From NCBI GenBank assembly GCA_964563755.1, contig CAZLYC010000003.1, positions 85,805-149,804 of the forward strand: 64,000 nt of DNA. The letters are read 5' to 3'. This document shows, piece after piece, positions 31,435 to 38,812 of the stretch (position 1 is the stretch's first letter; each line of letters begins with the position of its first letter). The translations under genes were made by a program, and so were the position numbers. The notes under the pieces are model-generated. The model did not search any database. It was not told where the DNA came from and worked only from the letters and a program-made list of their open reading frames with translations. The stretch is from JABMQF01 sp964563755 (lineage in GTDB: Archaea > Nanobdellota > Nanobdellia > Woesearchaeales > UBA11576).

Positions 31435-32981
31435 TCCTTGTTCCTGCAACCGACGCTTATGCGCATAGCATGACGTATCTCTTTCTGAGTAGGAGTGAGA
31501 TTCCTCAACAACAAGTCTAACCTTTCAGTATTTCCGAACATGCTCCTGTATGAAGATGATAGTTCATCGAAACCTAACCCAATAGACGCCAATCTTGCCT
31601 CACGCATCTTATCCTCGTACTCCGGGCCATAGCTCTCTATGAAATTATACTTGACCTTACTCTCGACAAGAGGCTGCACACCTTTGTTCTCTATCGTGCC
31701 TATCAGGAAATCCTTTATAGGGCTGAATCCCCTGTTTGTACTCGCAAGTTCGTCGAAAAGCATCAAGTAATACCGCCAGATAGGGATGGTATCTACCCTG
31801 CTCTGCATAATCTCACCGCTCTCACGGTCATTATGTATGAAACCCCAATATCCCAGCCAGGCATACATGTTAGAATGGTGCGCGTAAACATCAGCGTGAC
31901 TCATCTCGTACACGCTTCTCCACTTAGAATCTTTCAGCTGGATGTGCAGGTCTCTTGGCAAGTTCGAAGTATCATCTACCATGAGACGCTCCATCTTCGA
32001 AAAACCTTTAGGAATAAACTCGAAGATGAATTTCTCGCCATCCCTGCTAAGAGTAGGGAACCTAAGGTAATTCGCGGCGAAAGTCTTCGCCAGCCAGTCC
32101 CAAATGAACACTGCACCTCTGTCCGAAGATAAGTAGTTCAGGAAATGAAAAAGAGGCTGAGTATCTGTCACGTGGCAGAGCGAAGCGCCTGCAAGAATTG
32201 TATCAACAGACCCTTCGTACTCCCTCAGTATCGTGTTCCTGTCAAGGTCTGCGAAGTTCAGGTTGACTGTCCTCACAAGCTTAGGAGGCTTGAACTTATT
32301 CCCGTGAAGGTGAGGCTCGGTCAGCATCTGCTGGGCCCTGTAAGTCGCCTTGTTGTCCACGTCGATAAGAACCACGTTAAGATGATTATTATAATTCTTA
32401 GGTATAAGGCCGCGTTCAGATAGATCGTGCAGTTTAGACAGATGGCTGACAACTGTCGTCGCGAATGCGCCGCATCCAAGGTCCATTATCGTGTAATGAT
32501 CATTCTTGACAGGGTCAGTCTTCCTCCTGATAACATCATAAAATGCCTTGACTATGTGCTTCTCCGAGAACTCTGCGAGGATCCTGTTCATAAGCACAGT
32601 TATCTCAGTGGATTCCTCTATCTTGTCCTTTATCTGCTGCTGACTCTCCTCGCTTTTCCACTCCGAGGAATAAGAGCCGGTTCCTATAAGCGCGACAACC
32701 TTCTTGAGAAGCCGTATGTTGTCCATGTATGATTCGTTCGGCATCATGGGAACATCTTTTGATACCATCTCCTCGAGCTTATTGAAGTCTATCCAGCAAT
32801 CATGATAGTCTGCGGATATCCTCGCAAGAAGACCTGTCTGGGATGCTGGCCATGACCTCTCGCTGAAGCTATATGGATCAAGACATCCCCTGTAGCGACG
32901 CCTGACATTGAAATTGCTATCTACAATAGTGTCCAATATCTGGCGTTCCAGCCCTTCAAGTCCCTTAAGTTCTACTACCAT
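31392..32981 (-). CDS. Methyltransferase-like protein, 529 residues
   Basis: A class I SAM-methyltransferase core sits in the middle. HYTIMDLGCGAFATTVVSHLSKL (motif I, about 160-180), LNVVLIDVDNKATYRAQQML (acidic end of strand 2) and VDTILAGASLCHVTDTQPLFHFLNYL (strand 4) are seen. RGAVFIWDWLAKTF (strand 5) follows. Long, family-unknown N- and C-terminal parts flank it. The substrate is unknown. ATG at 32981 has GGGGAGGG upstream; the frame extends to a GTG at 32996. The motif CCTCGCTTAAGG lies between a TTTTTTTAAATA box and this start. It is the neighbour of another methyltransferase-like gene of 806 residues, and the two may form a functional pair. Confidence 0.65.
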   Translation of the reverse strand: MVVELKGLEGLERQILDTIVDSNFNVRRRYRGCLDPYSFSERSWPASQTGLLARISADYHDCWIDFNKLEEMVSKDVPMMPNESYMDNIRLLKKVVALIGTGSYSSEWKSEESQQQIKDKIEESTEITVLMNRILAEFSEKHIVKAFYDVIRRKTDPVKNDHYTIMDLGCGAFATTVVSHLSKLHDLSERGLIPKNYNNHLNVVLIDVDNKATYRAQQMLTEPHLHGNKFKPPKLVRTVNLNFADLDRNTILREYEGSVDTILAGASLCHVTDTQPLFHFLNYLSSDRGAVFIWDWLAKTFAANYLRFPTLSRDGEKFIFEFIPKGFSKMERLMVDDTSNLPRDLHIQLKDSKWRSVYEMSHADVYAHHSNMYAWLGYWGFIHNDRESGEIMQSRVDTIPIWRYYLMLFDELASTNRGFSPIKDFLIGTIENKGVQPLVESKVKYNFIESYGPEYEDKMREARLASIGLGFDELSSSYRSMFGNTERLDLLLRNLTPTQKEIRHAMRISVGCRNKDYFDELFSPLGKGK

Positions 32982-32992
32982 CCATTCCCTCC

Positions 32993-33005
32993 CCACCTTA
33001 AGCGA
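32993..33005 (-). promoter_or_regulatory. Island motif, copy B
   Basis: On the minus strand GCCTCGCTTAAGGTGGGG lies between the TATA-like TTTTTTTAAATA (about 33008-33019) and the start of the methyltransferase-like gene, at the expected transcription start. It has one extra or changed base compared with CCTCGCTAAAGG in the other copies. Confidence 0.45.
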
Positions 33006-33023
33006 GGCTTATTTAAAAAAAAA

Positions 33024-35444
33024 TCAACCCTTTTTCAGACGCTCGTAATCCGGGGTAAGCAACACCATCAAAGTGTTGTCATCCTTGCCTTTCTGTATCA
33101 GATCAAAATTCAACCCCTTGTTCCTGAAAGAGCGGAGCAATGCCTTCGACAAGATCCTGCTCTCTCCGCACCTGACTATCTGATGCCTCTTCAATTCCAT
33201 CTTGCCTCCTAGTATGGGAGCGGGCCTAAGAGCCACAAAATAGAACTCGACCTTATCCTTTGTCTCAGGACGTAACGCAGCATACGTCGAGTAAGCGTCA
33301 TTGCCGAACGGTGTCCTCGGTATACGCTGCGTGCTTGTCCTGTCATAGCATATGACATCTTTGTCTATCTCAAGACGCCTAAGCATATAATTGACATGCA
33401 TATCCTCTGCCTTCCTGTCCCAGTAATACTTCATGTTGTTCTGCTTCACGCCCTCTATCAATATCATGGCGTCCCTCTTCTCTTTATCATGATGCTGGAC
33501 GCAGATATCTACGAGCGAGTCTATCAATGAATCAGAACCGGTCTCAAGATTGAAGTATGTCCTTCCGAACATAGTAATGATAAGCTGCCTCTGAATCGCA
33601 GCGAAGTCATCATAGTTCAGTTTCCTGATATCCTTCCTCTTCAATGAAGCAAGCAGCATGTTGCTGTTGCAGTTCCTTGCCGCCCTGTGAAGCATAGTAT
33701 CATTTATGTCATACAGACAAAGCCAGACGTCCAAAGGAGTCCCGTTCGAAACTGAATATTTCTTCTTTATCTCCTCGGAAAGCACAAGTTCCGGAAGAGC
33801 GTCGCCGCAAGCGAGACCTGCAAGGGCCACCTTCCTGTCATGAAGAAGGTTTCTATCCATAAGGCGATTGGATATCGCTTTCATAAGTTCCTTGTCTATA
33901 CGCTGTTCGGCATCAGCTTCGTCGTTAAGGTTCATATAGCTGTCTGCAGATTCGCTCCATCTGTACCACGCGTCATTGTCCTCACCTATATCTATCATGT
34001 AAGGGTAAACCTTGATATCATACATATCCTGATAGAATTTTACCACGTGAAGAGGCACACGCAGCTCATGCATCCTGCTCGTCTTTATCCTCTTTATGAG
34101 CTTATTCCTGTCATCCCTTATCTTAGTGTTCTGCTTGTATGAATAAGTGACCATGTCCTCGTAAAGCCTCTCTTCGAAAGGAGTCAGCTTATCCCCTTTC
34201 CTCTTCTTGAGATGCGCATCAGCAAAGACTATCAGGTCGAGAGAACTGTATCTTCCAGGCAAGTCCCTCAATGGGTTTATCAAAATCTCAAAATATTTTG
34301 CCTCCCTATCGCTTATCTCCTTCAGCTTCTCTGAGCAGTCCAATATGCAAAGATTCGCGTCGAATACAGCGTCCTGGAACTTAGGAAGAAGCTTCTTTAC
34401 GTCGTCTATCCTGACCTGTATAGCGCCCCTGCTTTCGCTGTCCATCAGGACCTTCAGCAGCTCATTGTAGCCGTTTATGTAACGCTCTGCATGGTCCTCT
34501 GTGAATCTCGCAGCGAATATGCCTGAAAGGTCTGCAGAAGAGTATTTCTTCCCGCCATCCCCTTTCAGAAGTATCGAAATCCTATAAACTAGCTTGCTCA
34601 GCTCTTCAGCATAGCTCTTGTTATTTATGCCTGAAACACCCTGCTTTATGAATCCCATCGCGTAGTCCAGGAAAGAGAAAATCTTCGGAGGTGTTGTCGA
34701 CGGAAGCTTCATGATGTAACCATACATCTTAGGAATCTCGTCAAGAGTATCCTTGCTGCTGAACTTATGGCACAGGCTAAATGCAGCAGGAGGTGTCTTC
34801 GCATCCGCATGGTAAAGGCCGTTGCAGATGTCCCTGACTTTCTCACCATACACCCGGCAGTTCGACTTCGCAAGATCATCCACCTTATGGAGGAAGAAAG
34901 AACGTGCCTTCTTAGTGAGCCTGTCAATATGCTCAAGCGCAGGCAGTGAAATATCCATATCCTCTGCGAACTTCAAGCTTCCAGTGTAACCATCTCCCGG
35001 AAGCCATTTAGACCAGACATCAGTGTAAACAGAGACAGGAGCGTTCAAAGCTATCGCCTTGCCTAGCGTCTCGACAGCAAGCTCAAGCCTGCTCTTCCTT
35101 GTTGTCTGCGTAGGCGGCACATTCGGGTCGAAGGCATCTTTCTCTATTGCCTCATGAAGCAGGTCGAGCGCCTCAGACGGCACTTCAAGCCCGTCCACTT
35201 TGGGAAAAAGAGTCTTCTCGAAAACAAACGAGAGGTAAAGCGCATCCACCGCCTTCCAGCCTTTGTCATGCATGTGCATCAAAAGCTCTGAGTATTTAGG
35301 ATTGGATACAGCGTGCTCAGCTATCAGCTCCTCGAGCTTCCTCTGCTGGGTGGTCATGTCCTCGAAACTTGCCAGACGTTTACTCTCACGTCTCTTGTAG
35401 AACTCTTTCTTTTTCCACCTGAACCAATCAGTCAGCCAAGTCAT
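33024..35444 (-). CDS. Large protein with C-terminal methyltransferase-like domain, 806 residues
   Basis: The N-terminal two-thirds (to about 530) is helical and unlike any family I know. From about 535 the sequence resembles a class I methyltransferase: VALAGLACGDALPELVLSEEI (glycine-rich motif I), LDVWLCLYDINDTMLHRAARN (acidic strand-2 end) and RQLIITMFGRTYFNLETGSDSLI (like the G-x-T-x-x-N segment of histidine-methyltransferase/EgtD-type enzymes). Its C-terminal domain (FYFVALRPAPILGGKMELKRHQIVRCGESRILSKALLRSF) would bind substrate. The EgtD likeness is only a resemblance. It ends 28 bases before the second methyltransferase-like gene's frame. No membrane segment is seen. Confidence 0.55.
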   Translation of the reverse strand: MTWLTDWFRWKKKEFYKRRESKRLASFEDMTTQQRKLEELIAEHAVSNPKYSELLMHMHDKGWKAVDALYLSFVFEKTLFPKVDGLEVPSEALDLLHEAIEKDAFDPNVPPTQTTRKSRLELAVETLGKAIALNAPVSVYTDVWSKWLPGDGYTGSLKFAEDMDISLPALEHIDRLTKKARSFFLHKVDDLAKSNCRVYGEKVRDICNGLYHADAKTPPAAFSLCHKFSSKDTLDEIPKMYGYIMKLPSTTPPKIFSFLDYAMGFIKQGVSGINNKSYAEELSKLVYRISILLKGDGGKKYSSADLSGIFAARFTEDHAERYINGYNELLKVLMDSESRGAIQVRIDDVKKLLPKFQDAVFDANLCILDCSEKLKEISDREAKYFEILINPLRDLPGRYSSLDLIVFADAHLKKRKGDKLTPFEERLYEDMVTYSYKQNTKIRDDRNKLIKRIKTSRMHELRVPLHVVKFYQDMYDIKVYPYMIDIGEDNDAWYRWSESADSYMNLNDEADAEQRIDKELMKAISNRLMDRNLLHDRKVALAGLACGDALPELVLSEEIKKKYSVSNGTPLDVWLCLYDINDTMLHRAARNCNSNMLLASLKRKDIRKLNYDDFAAIQRQLIITMFGRTYFNLETGSDSLIDSLVDICVQHHDKEKRDAMILIEGVKQNNMKYYWDRKAEDMHVNYMLRRLEIDKDVICYDRTSTQRIPRTPFGNDAYSTYAALRPETKDKVEFYFVALRPAPILGGKMELKRHQIVRCGESRILSKALLRSFRNKGLNFDLIQKGKDDNTLMVLLTPDYERLKKG

Positions 35445-35576
35445 ATTTGCACGCCCGGAAACTTCAAAATCACCCTGAAATCTTGGTAATATTTTGATTG
35501 AATGGACTGCAGGCTATCTGCCGCAATCAAAAACCTCTTTTTCAAGGAAAGATTTCAATAAACAAACTAAGCTGCC

Positions 35577-36062
35577 TCAAAAGGCGACATCACTCACTCT
35601 CAACAGTCTCGTCGAATTATCAAGCGGGATCATGTCTATCTGCTCGTGGGCAAGCCATGCTGTCCCATGCTTCTTGTAGAACTCTGCATGCGCCTTCTTG
35701 AACTCCTCCGCATTGCGCCAGATAGAACGTATGATGACCTTGCCGTCGTATGTCTCGTGGCAGTCAGTGCAGTTCTTCCAGTCACCCATCATGTTCTTTA
35801 TTATGTTCCGTATCTCTATCACGTATGGGCTCGATATATCTATCCTCTGCACCATCATTATGTTATAGCCTAGTGAAGAGAAATTCGGTATGTTAAGAGT
35901 ATAGAATACATTGTCCTGCTTAAGCTTGTTATGCAGGCGCCTGACTGATACCTCATTAAGGTTGACCAGCTTCGCTATCTCCCTGAAACTATAATCCTTA
36001 TTCTCCATCAGAAGCTGCAGAACCTTCCTCTCGTTGACCTTGAGTGAATTTTGATTCTCCAT
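35577..36062 (-). CDS. Lrp/AsnC-like regulator with CxxCH (paralogue of 37933 gene)
   Basis: A 161-residue protein. HTH: NERKVLQLLMENKDYSFREIAKLVNLNEVSVRRLHNKLKQDNVFY. The C-terminal RAM-like part has GDWKNCTDCHETYDGKVIIRSIWRNAEEFKKAHAEFYKKHGTAWLAHEQIDMIPL. The CTDCH is the same as the CIDCH of the paralogue at 37933-38463, together with HETxDGK and WLAxExxDMxPL. The CH pair aligns with the common ECH of AsnC-type RAM domains, but the extra Cys gives a CxxCH. It may bind metal or heme or sense redox state. GGGGTTGGG precedes the ATG. Confidence 0.75.
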   Translation of the reverse strand: MENQNSLKVNERKVLQLLMENKDYSFREIAKLVNLNEVSVRRLHNKLKQDNVFYTLNIPNFSSLGYNIMMVQRIDISSPYVIEIRNIIKNMMGDWKNCTDCHETYDGKVIIRSIWRNAEEFKKAHAEFYKKHGTAWLAHEQIDMIPLDNSTRLLRVSDVAF

Positions 36063-36362
36063 GTCCCAACCCCGTAAATAATTATGGTTTTTAGATTTAT
36101 AAAGGTTTGTAATAAAAAGTACATTTTAACGCAAAAAATGCAACAAAACGTACATGCTGATAAAAAAACAGAACATTTCACGCCCTTCAACCGAAAAAAA
36201 CAGCAGAAAAATCTTGCAGATAGATAAAAAAAATAAAAAAAAACCAAAACAGAACAAAATAAAACCAAAAAACGATGAAAGACGACAAACAGAACTCAGG
36301 GCACTATCGGAAACAACTACCCGAAAGGCAAATCAGAAAGGCAAATCAATTTCATTCAAAGT
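36063..36362. other. A-rich spacer without a recognisable gene
   Basis: About 300 bases, extremely A-rich on the plus strand (runs of AAAA, CAAAACAG), between the regulator at 35577 and the GGDEF gene. AT-rich boxes at about 36075-36120 could be the promoter of the regulator. Open frames here are low-complexity Lys/Asn-rich and have no ribosome binding site. Confidence 0.5.
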
Positions 36363-37067
36363 TCATTTCACCGACGGTGCTGCCTGCCTTGATGATTGTA
36401 CATACCTCTCCTGCATACGCTTCCTGTTAAGTTCAAGCTGCGCAAGATACATTGCTTCAACATATCTCTTTGCTACGAGCTCCGCGTGCGCATGGTCACA
36501 GCTTATGTCAATTATGAACTCGTCACCACCGCTGTCATTCTTCCTGTTAAGAAGAATATCTGTATTACGCACATTGTTGAACGGAGTCTCTATGCTCCTT
36601 ATCTGCCTCTTAAGAGCCCTGCCCATCACCTCAAGATACTCATCAGTCACCTCATAGCCAAGAAGAGTGTTTGCCTGTTTCATGTTATCCCCGTCGATGA
36701 GTATTATAAGACGATTATCATACTTGGACTCTTTCCTCAACTTAGCGACTTCCACCATATAACCCACTTTGTTGAGAAGACCCGTCTTAGGGTCCTGCTT
36801 AAGATTCTCAAGATCATCACGACCTTCCTTGTCATCCATCTGCGAAAGCTTATCCTCAAGACGGAGATAGCTCTGAACCGTCTTATTGGATGTCTCGACT
36901 TCATGCGCAAGAGGTTTCCCTGAATAATGCTCGATATTGTATAGCCTGCCTTCGTGCTTGCGCTGCTTTGCCATCGCAAGACCTGCTTCAGCCTCCTCGA
37001 TGTTACGGCCTATGCCTATGCTCACCTTTATCACTACCTGCTCAAGCGCAGAAGGAGAGAAGCTCAT
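36363..37067 (-). CDS. GGDEF-like (diguanylate-cyclase-fold) protein with permuted layout
   Basis: A 234-residue protein. Residues 92-103 (DPKTGLLNKVGY), 124-142 (IDGDNMKQANTLLGYEVTD) and 179-184 (SGGDEF) are in order and match the GGDEF domain's opening motif, metal-binding Asp strand (D125/D127) and active loop. The usual closing segment (VSIGIA ... A-x-x-A-x-x-x-AK-x-x-G-R-N) is not at the C-terminus. It is at the N-terminus, residues 11-45 (VVIKVSIGIGRNIEEAEAGL, AMAKQRKHEGRLYN). The sequence therefore reads like a circular permutation or a remnant of tandem domains. GGDEF proteins make cyclic di-GMP and are rare in archaea. The start overlaps the preceding stop by four bases (ATGA). Activity is uncertain: the D of the ND pair is Thr. 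Confidence 0.7.
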   Translation of the reverse strand: MSFSPSALEQVVIKVSIGIGRNIEEAEAGLAMAKQRKHEGRLYNIEHYSGKPLAHEVETSNKTVQSYLRLEDKLSQMDDKEGRDDLENLKQDPKTGLLNKVGYMVEVAKLRKESKYDNRLIILIDGDNMKQANTLLGYEVTDEYLEVMGRALKRQIRSIETPFNNVRNTDILLNRKNDSGGDEFIIDISCDHAHAELVAKRYVEAMYLAQLELNRKRMQERYVQSSRQAAPSVK

Positions 37068-37588
37068 CTTCGCGCCTCCATATCTTCTCCAATATCATCG
37101 CCGAACTCGTATGAAGAAAGCAATCTTCGGTTAATCTCTCCTAGCTTCTTAAGTGAAGGATACATCCTCTTGACTATAGTATCATCGCTCCTTCCAAAAT
37201 AGAAATCCATGCTTTTTGTTACCTTGTCAACTTCTTCGACAGACAACGCGTCCTCTATCGACCTGCAATAAGCAAACCCTCTTGTGACAGGATTCAATGC
37301 CTTGAACGGATCGTAATTGAAAAGAAGATTTGAGAATATTGCATCCGCTTCTGCGTGCCTTCCACAAGAATCCATAAGATAAGCCATGACCCAAGCGTCG
37401 TCTAGAAAACATAACCTATCATACGTGTTCGCAAGCCCGGGAGTTATGGTGTAAGACTTATTTTCAAGCACATCCAGTGCGCATTCTACCCTATAATCCT
37501 CACCAAAATTAACCTTGCTCCCGTCTATCTTCCTTTCAAGAGCAGATATTATGTCTGTCTTAGGATCCTCTATTATTTCCAAAAGCAT
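37064..37588 (-). CDS. Helical protein coupled to the GGDEF gene, unknown
   Basis: A 174-residue soluble, largely helical protein (YRVECALDVLENKSYTITPGL; LDDAWVMAYLMDSCGRHAEADAIFSNLLFNYDPFKALNPVTRGFAYCRSIEDAL). It has a TPR-like feel but no clear repeats. It is translated just ahead of the GGDEF-like protein (ATGA overlap), so the two probably work together, for instance as a sensor or scaffold for the cyclase-fold partner. Its leader carries copy C of the island motif. Confidence 0.6.
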   Translation of the reverse strand: MLLEIIEDPKTDIISALERKIDGSKVNFGEDYRVECALDVLENKSYTITPGLANTYDRLCFLDDAWVMAYLMDSCGRHAEADAIFSNLLFNYDPFKALNPVTRGFAYCRSIEDALSVEEVDKVTKSMDFYFGRSDDTIVKRMYPSLKKLGEINRRLLSSYEFGDDIGEDMEARR

Positions 37589-37609
37589 GTCTGTCGCCCC
37601 TCATTTGAA

Positions 37610-37643
37610 CCGAGAATCCCCCTTTAGCGAGGTAGAGGAACTC
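37610..37643 (-). promoter_or_regulatory. Island motif, copy C
   Basis: On the minus strand GGACGTGAGTTCC is followed by TACCTCGCTAAAGGGGG, ending about 22-25 bases ahead of the ATG at 37588. The plus-strand form CCTTTAGCGAGG ... ACTCACGTCC aligns with copies A and E in both halves. An AT-rich TATA-like stretch is at about 37652-37670. Confidence 0.5.
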
Positions 37644-37775
37644 ACGTCCTGTTATTGATAAAAAAATTAAAAGATTTGAAATCCGAAAACAAAAATCAAA
37701 TCAAAAAAGCTCTCAACACCTTGATGCATAGCATAATCATGTTCAAACATCCCACCCCTCATGAAAATCTGCGGA

Positions 37776-37964
37776 TTAGCTCATGTCGACGGCACACTTA
37801 CCTTTAACGCGCACTATCCTCACATTGATGCTCTTCTCAGGCGTGCCTGAAAACCATATCTTCAGGTCGCCTAGCAAGTAGACCAGCCTCGCGTAAAGTA
37901 TCAAGAGACCGATTCTTGCTCTCCGTTCCATCCTATTCTTCCACATCCTTGTTTTCCACATCAT
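37776..37964 (-). CDS. Possible small membrane-associated protein downstream of regulator
   Basis: A 62-residue frame whose start overlaps the end of the CxxCH regulator by 32 bases. It has a basic N-terminus (MMWKTRMWKNRMERRARIG), one hydrophobic helix (IGLLILYARLVYLLGDLKIWF) and a short tail (VRIVRVKGKCAVDMS). Nothing known resembles it. The overlap and lack of a clear ribosome binding site leave its reality open. Confidence 0.3.
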   Translation of the reverse strand: MMWKTRMWKNRMERRARIGLLILYARLVYLLGDLKIWFSGTPEKSINVRIVRVKGKCAVDMS

Positions 37965-38463
37965 GTTCCCACAGGCTCCTTGGTTTTATCACGCTTCGCT
38001 GCGCGTTGAGAGGCACCATATCTACCTCCTCGCCTGCGAGCCACTCCTGGCCGTATTTCTGATGCAGCCTCGTCCGTGCGTTCTTGAAATCCTCAGCGCT
38101 TTTCCAGACGCTGCGCACGTATACCTTTCCGTCGAATGTTTCGTGACAATCAATACATGTACTCCACTCTGACTCTATCTTCGATATTACAGACGGCATC
38201 TCTGCCAAAGACTTGTTCTTTATCGTCAATTTCTGGACAATCATGACCTTGAACCCGAGCAAAGAGTAGTTCGGTACAATCATCTGCGAGCACAGGTTCT
38301 CTGAGAACAGCCTGTTGTACAGCCTCTTCGCAGTATTCTCGTCGGTGCCGACAGCCCTCGCTATCTCTCTTGGCGTGGCATTGACATTAGTCATTATGTA
38401 GCCCAATATCTTCTTCTCGATCACATCGAGGTCATACGCAATTTCTGATTTCTCTCCATACAT
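37933..38463 (-). CDS. Lrp/AsnC-like regulator with CxxCH (paralogue of 35577 gene)
   Basis: A 176-residue protein. HTH: DVIEKKILGYIMTNVNATPREIARAVGTDENTAKRLYNRLFSENLC. C-terminal RAM-like part: SEWSTCIDCHETFDGKVYVRSVWKSAEDFKNARTRLHQKYGQEWLAGEEVDMVPLNAQRS. It shares CxxCHETxDGK and WLAxExxDMxPL with the gene at 35577. It starts one base after the stop of the PD-(D/E)XK-like gene, so they are co-transcribed. The acidic end (SLWEHDVENKDVEE) is specific to this copy. It may control the island's protease-phosphoesterase-ATPase genes. Confidence 0.75.
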   Translation of the reverse strand: MYGEKSEIAYDLDVIEKKILGYIMTNVNATPREIARAVGTDENTAKRLYNRLFSENLCSQMIVPNYSLLGFKVMIVQKLTIKNKSLAEMPSVISKIESEWSTCIDCHETFDGKVYVRSVWKSAEDFKNARTRLHQKYGQEWLAGEEVDMVPLNAQRSVIKPRSLWEHDVENKDVEE

Positions 38464-38464
38464 A

Positions 38465-38773
38465 CTAACGCACCTTGGTTATGTTTCCGCTATTTCCGCA
38501 GTAATAGTAAAGGTTCAGCACTCCGCAATATCCGAGATAATTCCTCAGCCTCTCCAGCTGCTTTACCGCCTTCTCGTAATTTTCTGAGCTCTTGACCTCG
38601 TAGAGGTCCCATCCGTTCTCAGTGATGCCGACAAGATCTATCTCGCCTATTGTCTGGCCTGTAGCAGTATCCCTCACTTCAACTTCTTTCATGGTCATGA
38701 CATACTGCCTCTTCACCATATCCTCAAGCCTCTCGACGAATTCATGATGTTTGTCTTGCGGTCTTTTTGTCAT
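38465..38773 (-). CDS. PD-(D/E)XK nuclease-like small protein
   Basis: A 102-residue protein with GEIDLVGITENGWDLYEVKSSENYEKAVKQLERL. The E-I-D in one strand and D-L-Y-E-V-K in the next match the E/D...ExK catalytic arrangement of the PD-(D/E)XK nuclease fold, as in VRR-NUC and Holliday-junction-resolvase-like proteins. An N-terminal helix (EFVERLEDMVKRQYVMTMKEV) and a C-terminal YYYCGNSGNITKVR complete it. The motif CACTCGCTAAAGGTGGAG lies at its ribosome binding site. Substrate unknown; a DNA-cleaving partner for the AAA+ ATPase encoded just upstream is possible. Confidence 0.65.
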   Translation of the reverse strand: MTKRPQDKHHEFVERLEDMVKRQYVMTMKEVEVRDTATGQTIGEIDLVGITENGWDLYEVKSSENYEKAVKQLERLRNYLGYCGVLNLYYYCGNSGNITKVR

Positions 38774-38775
38774 AC

Positions 38776-38788
38776 TCCACCTTTAGCG
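38776..38788 (-). promoter_or_regulatory. Island motif, copy D, overlapping a ribosome binding site
   Basis: On the minus strand ACTCGCTAAAGGTGGAGT stands immediately before the ATG of the nuclease-like gene; GGTGGAG serves as ribosome binding site. Only the inner half of the island motif (CTCGCTAAAGG) is present here. Regulation at the RNA level would fit this position. Confidence 0.45.
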
Positions 38789-38812
38789 AGTGATCTGAAC
38801 AATGGTTTCTTT

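Noticed and set aside
36363..37067. Inhibitory I-site (RxxD) of a diguanylate cyclase
   Set aside because: R175-K-N-D178 is only one residue before GGDEF; a true I-site is five residues away.
35577..38463. Cytochrome c from the CxxCH motif
   Set aside because: Both proteins are cytoplasmic HTH regulators without signal peptides, and the CH pair aligns with a common ECH of the RAM domain.
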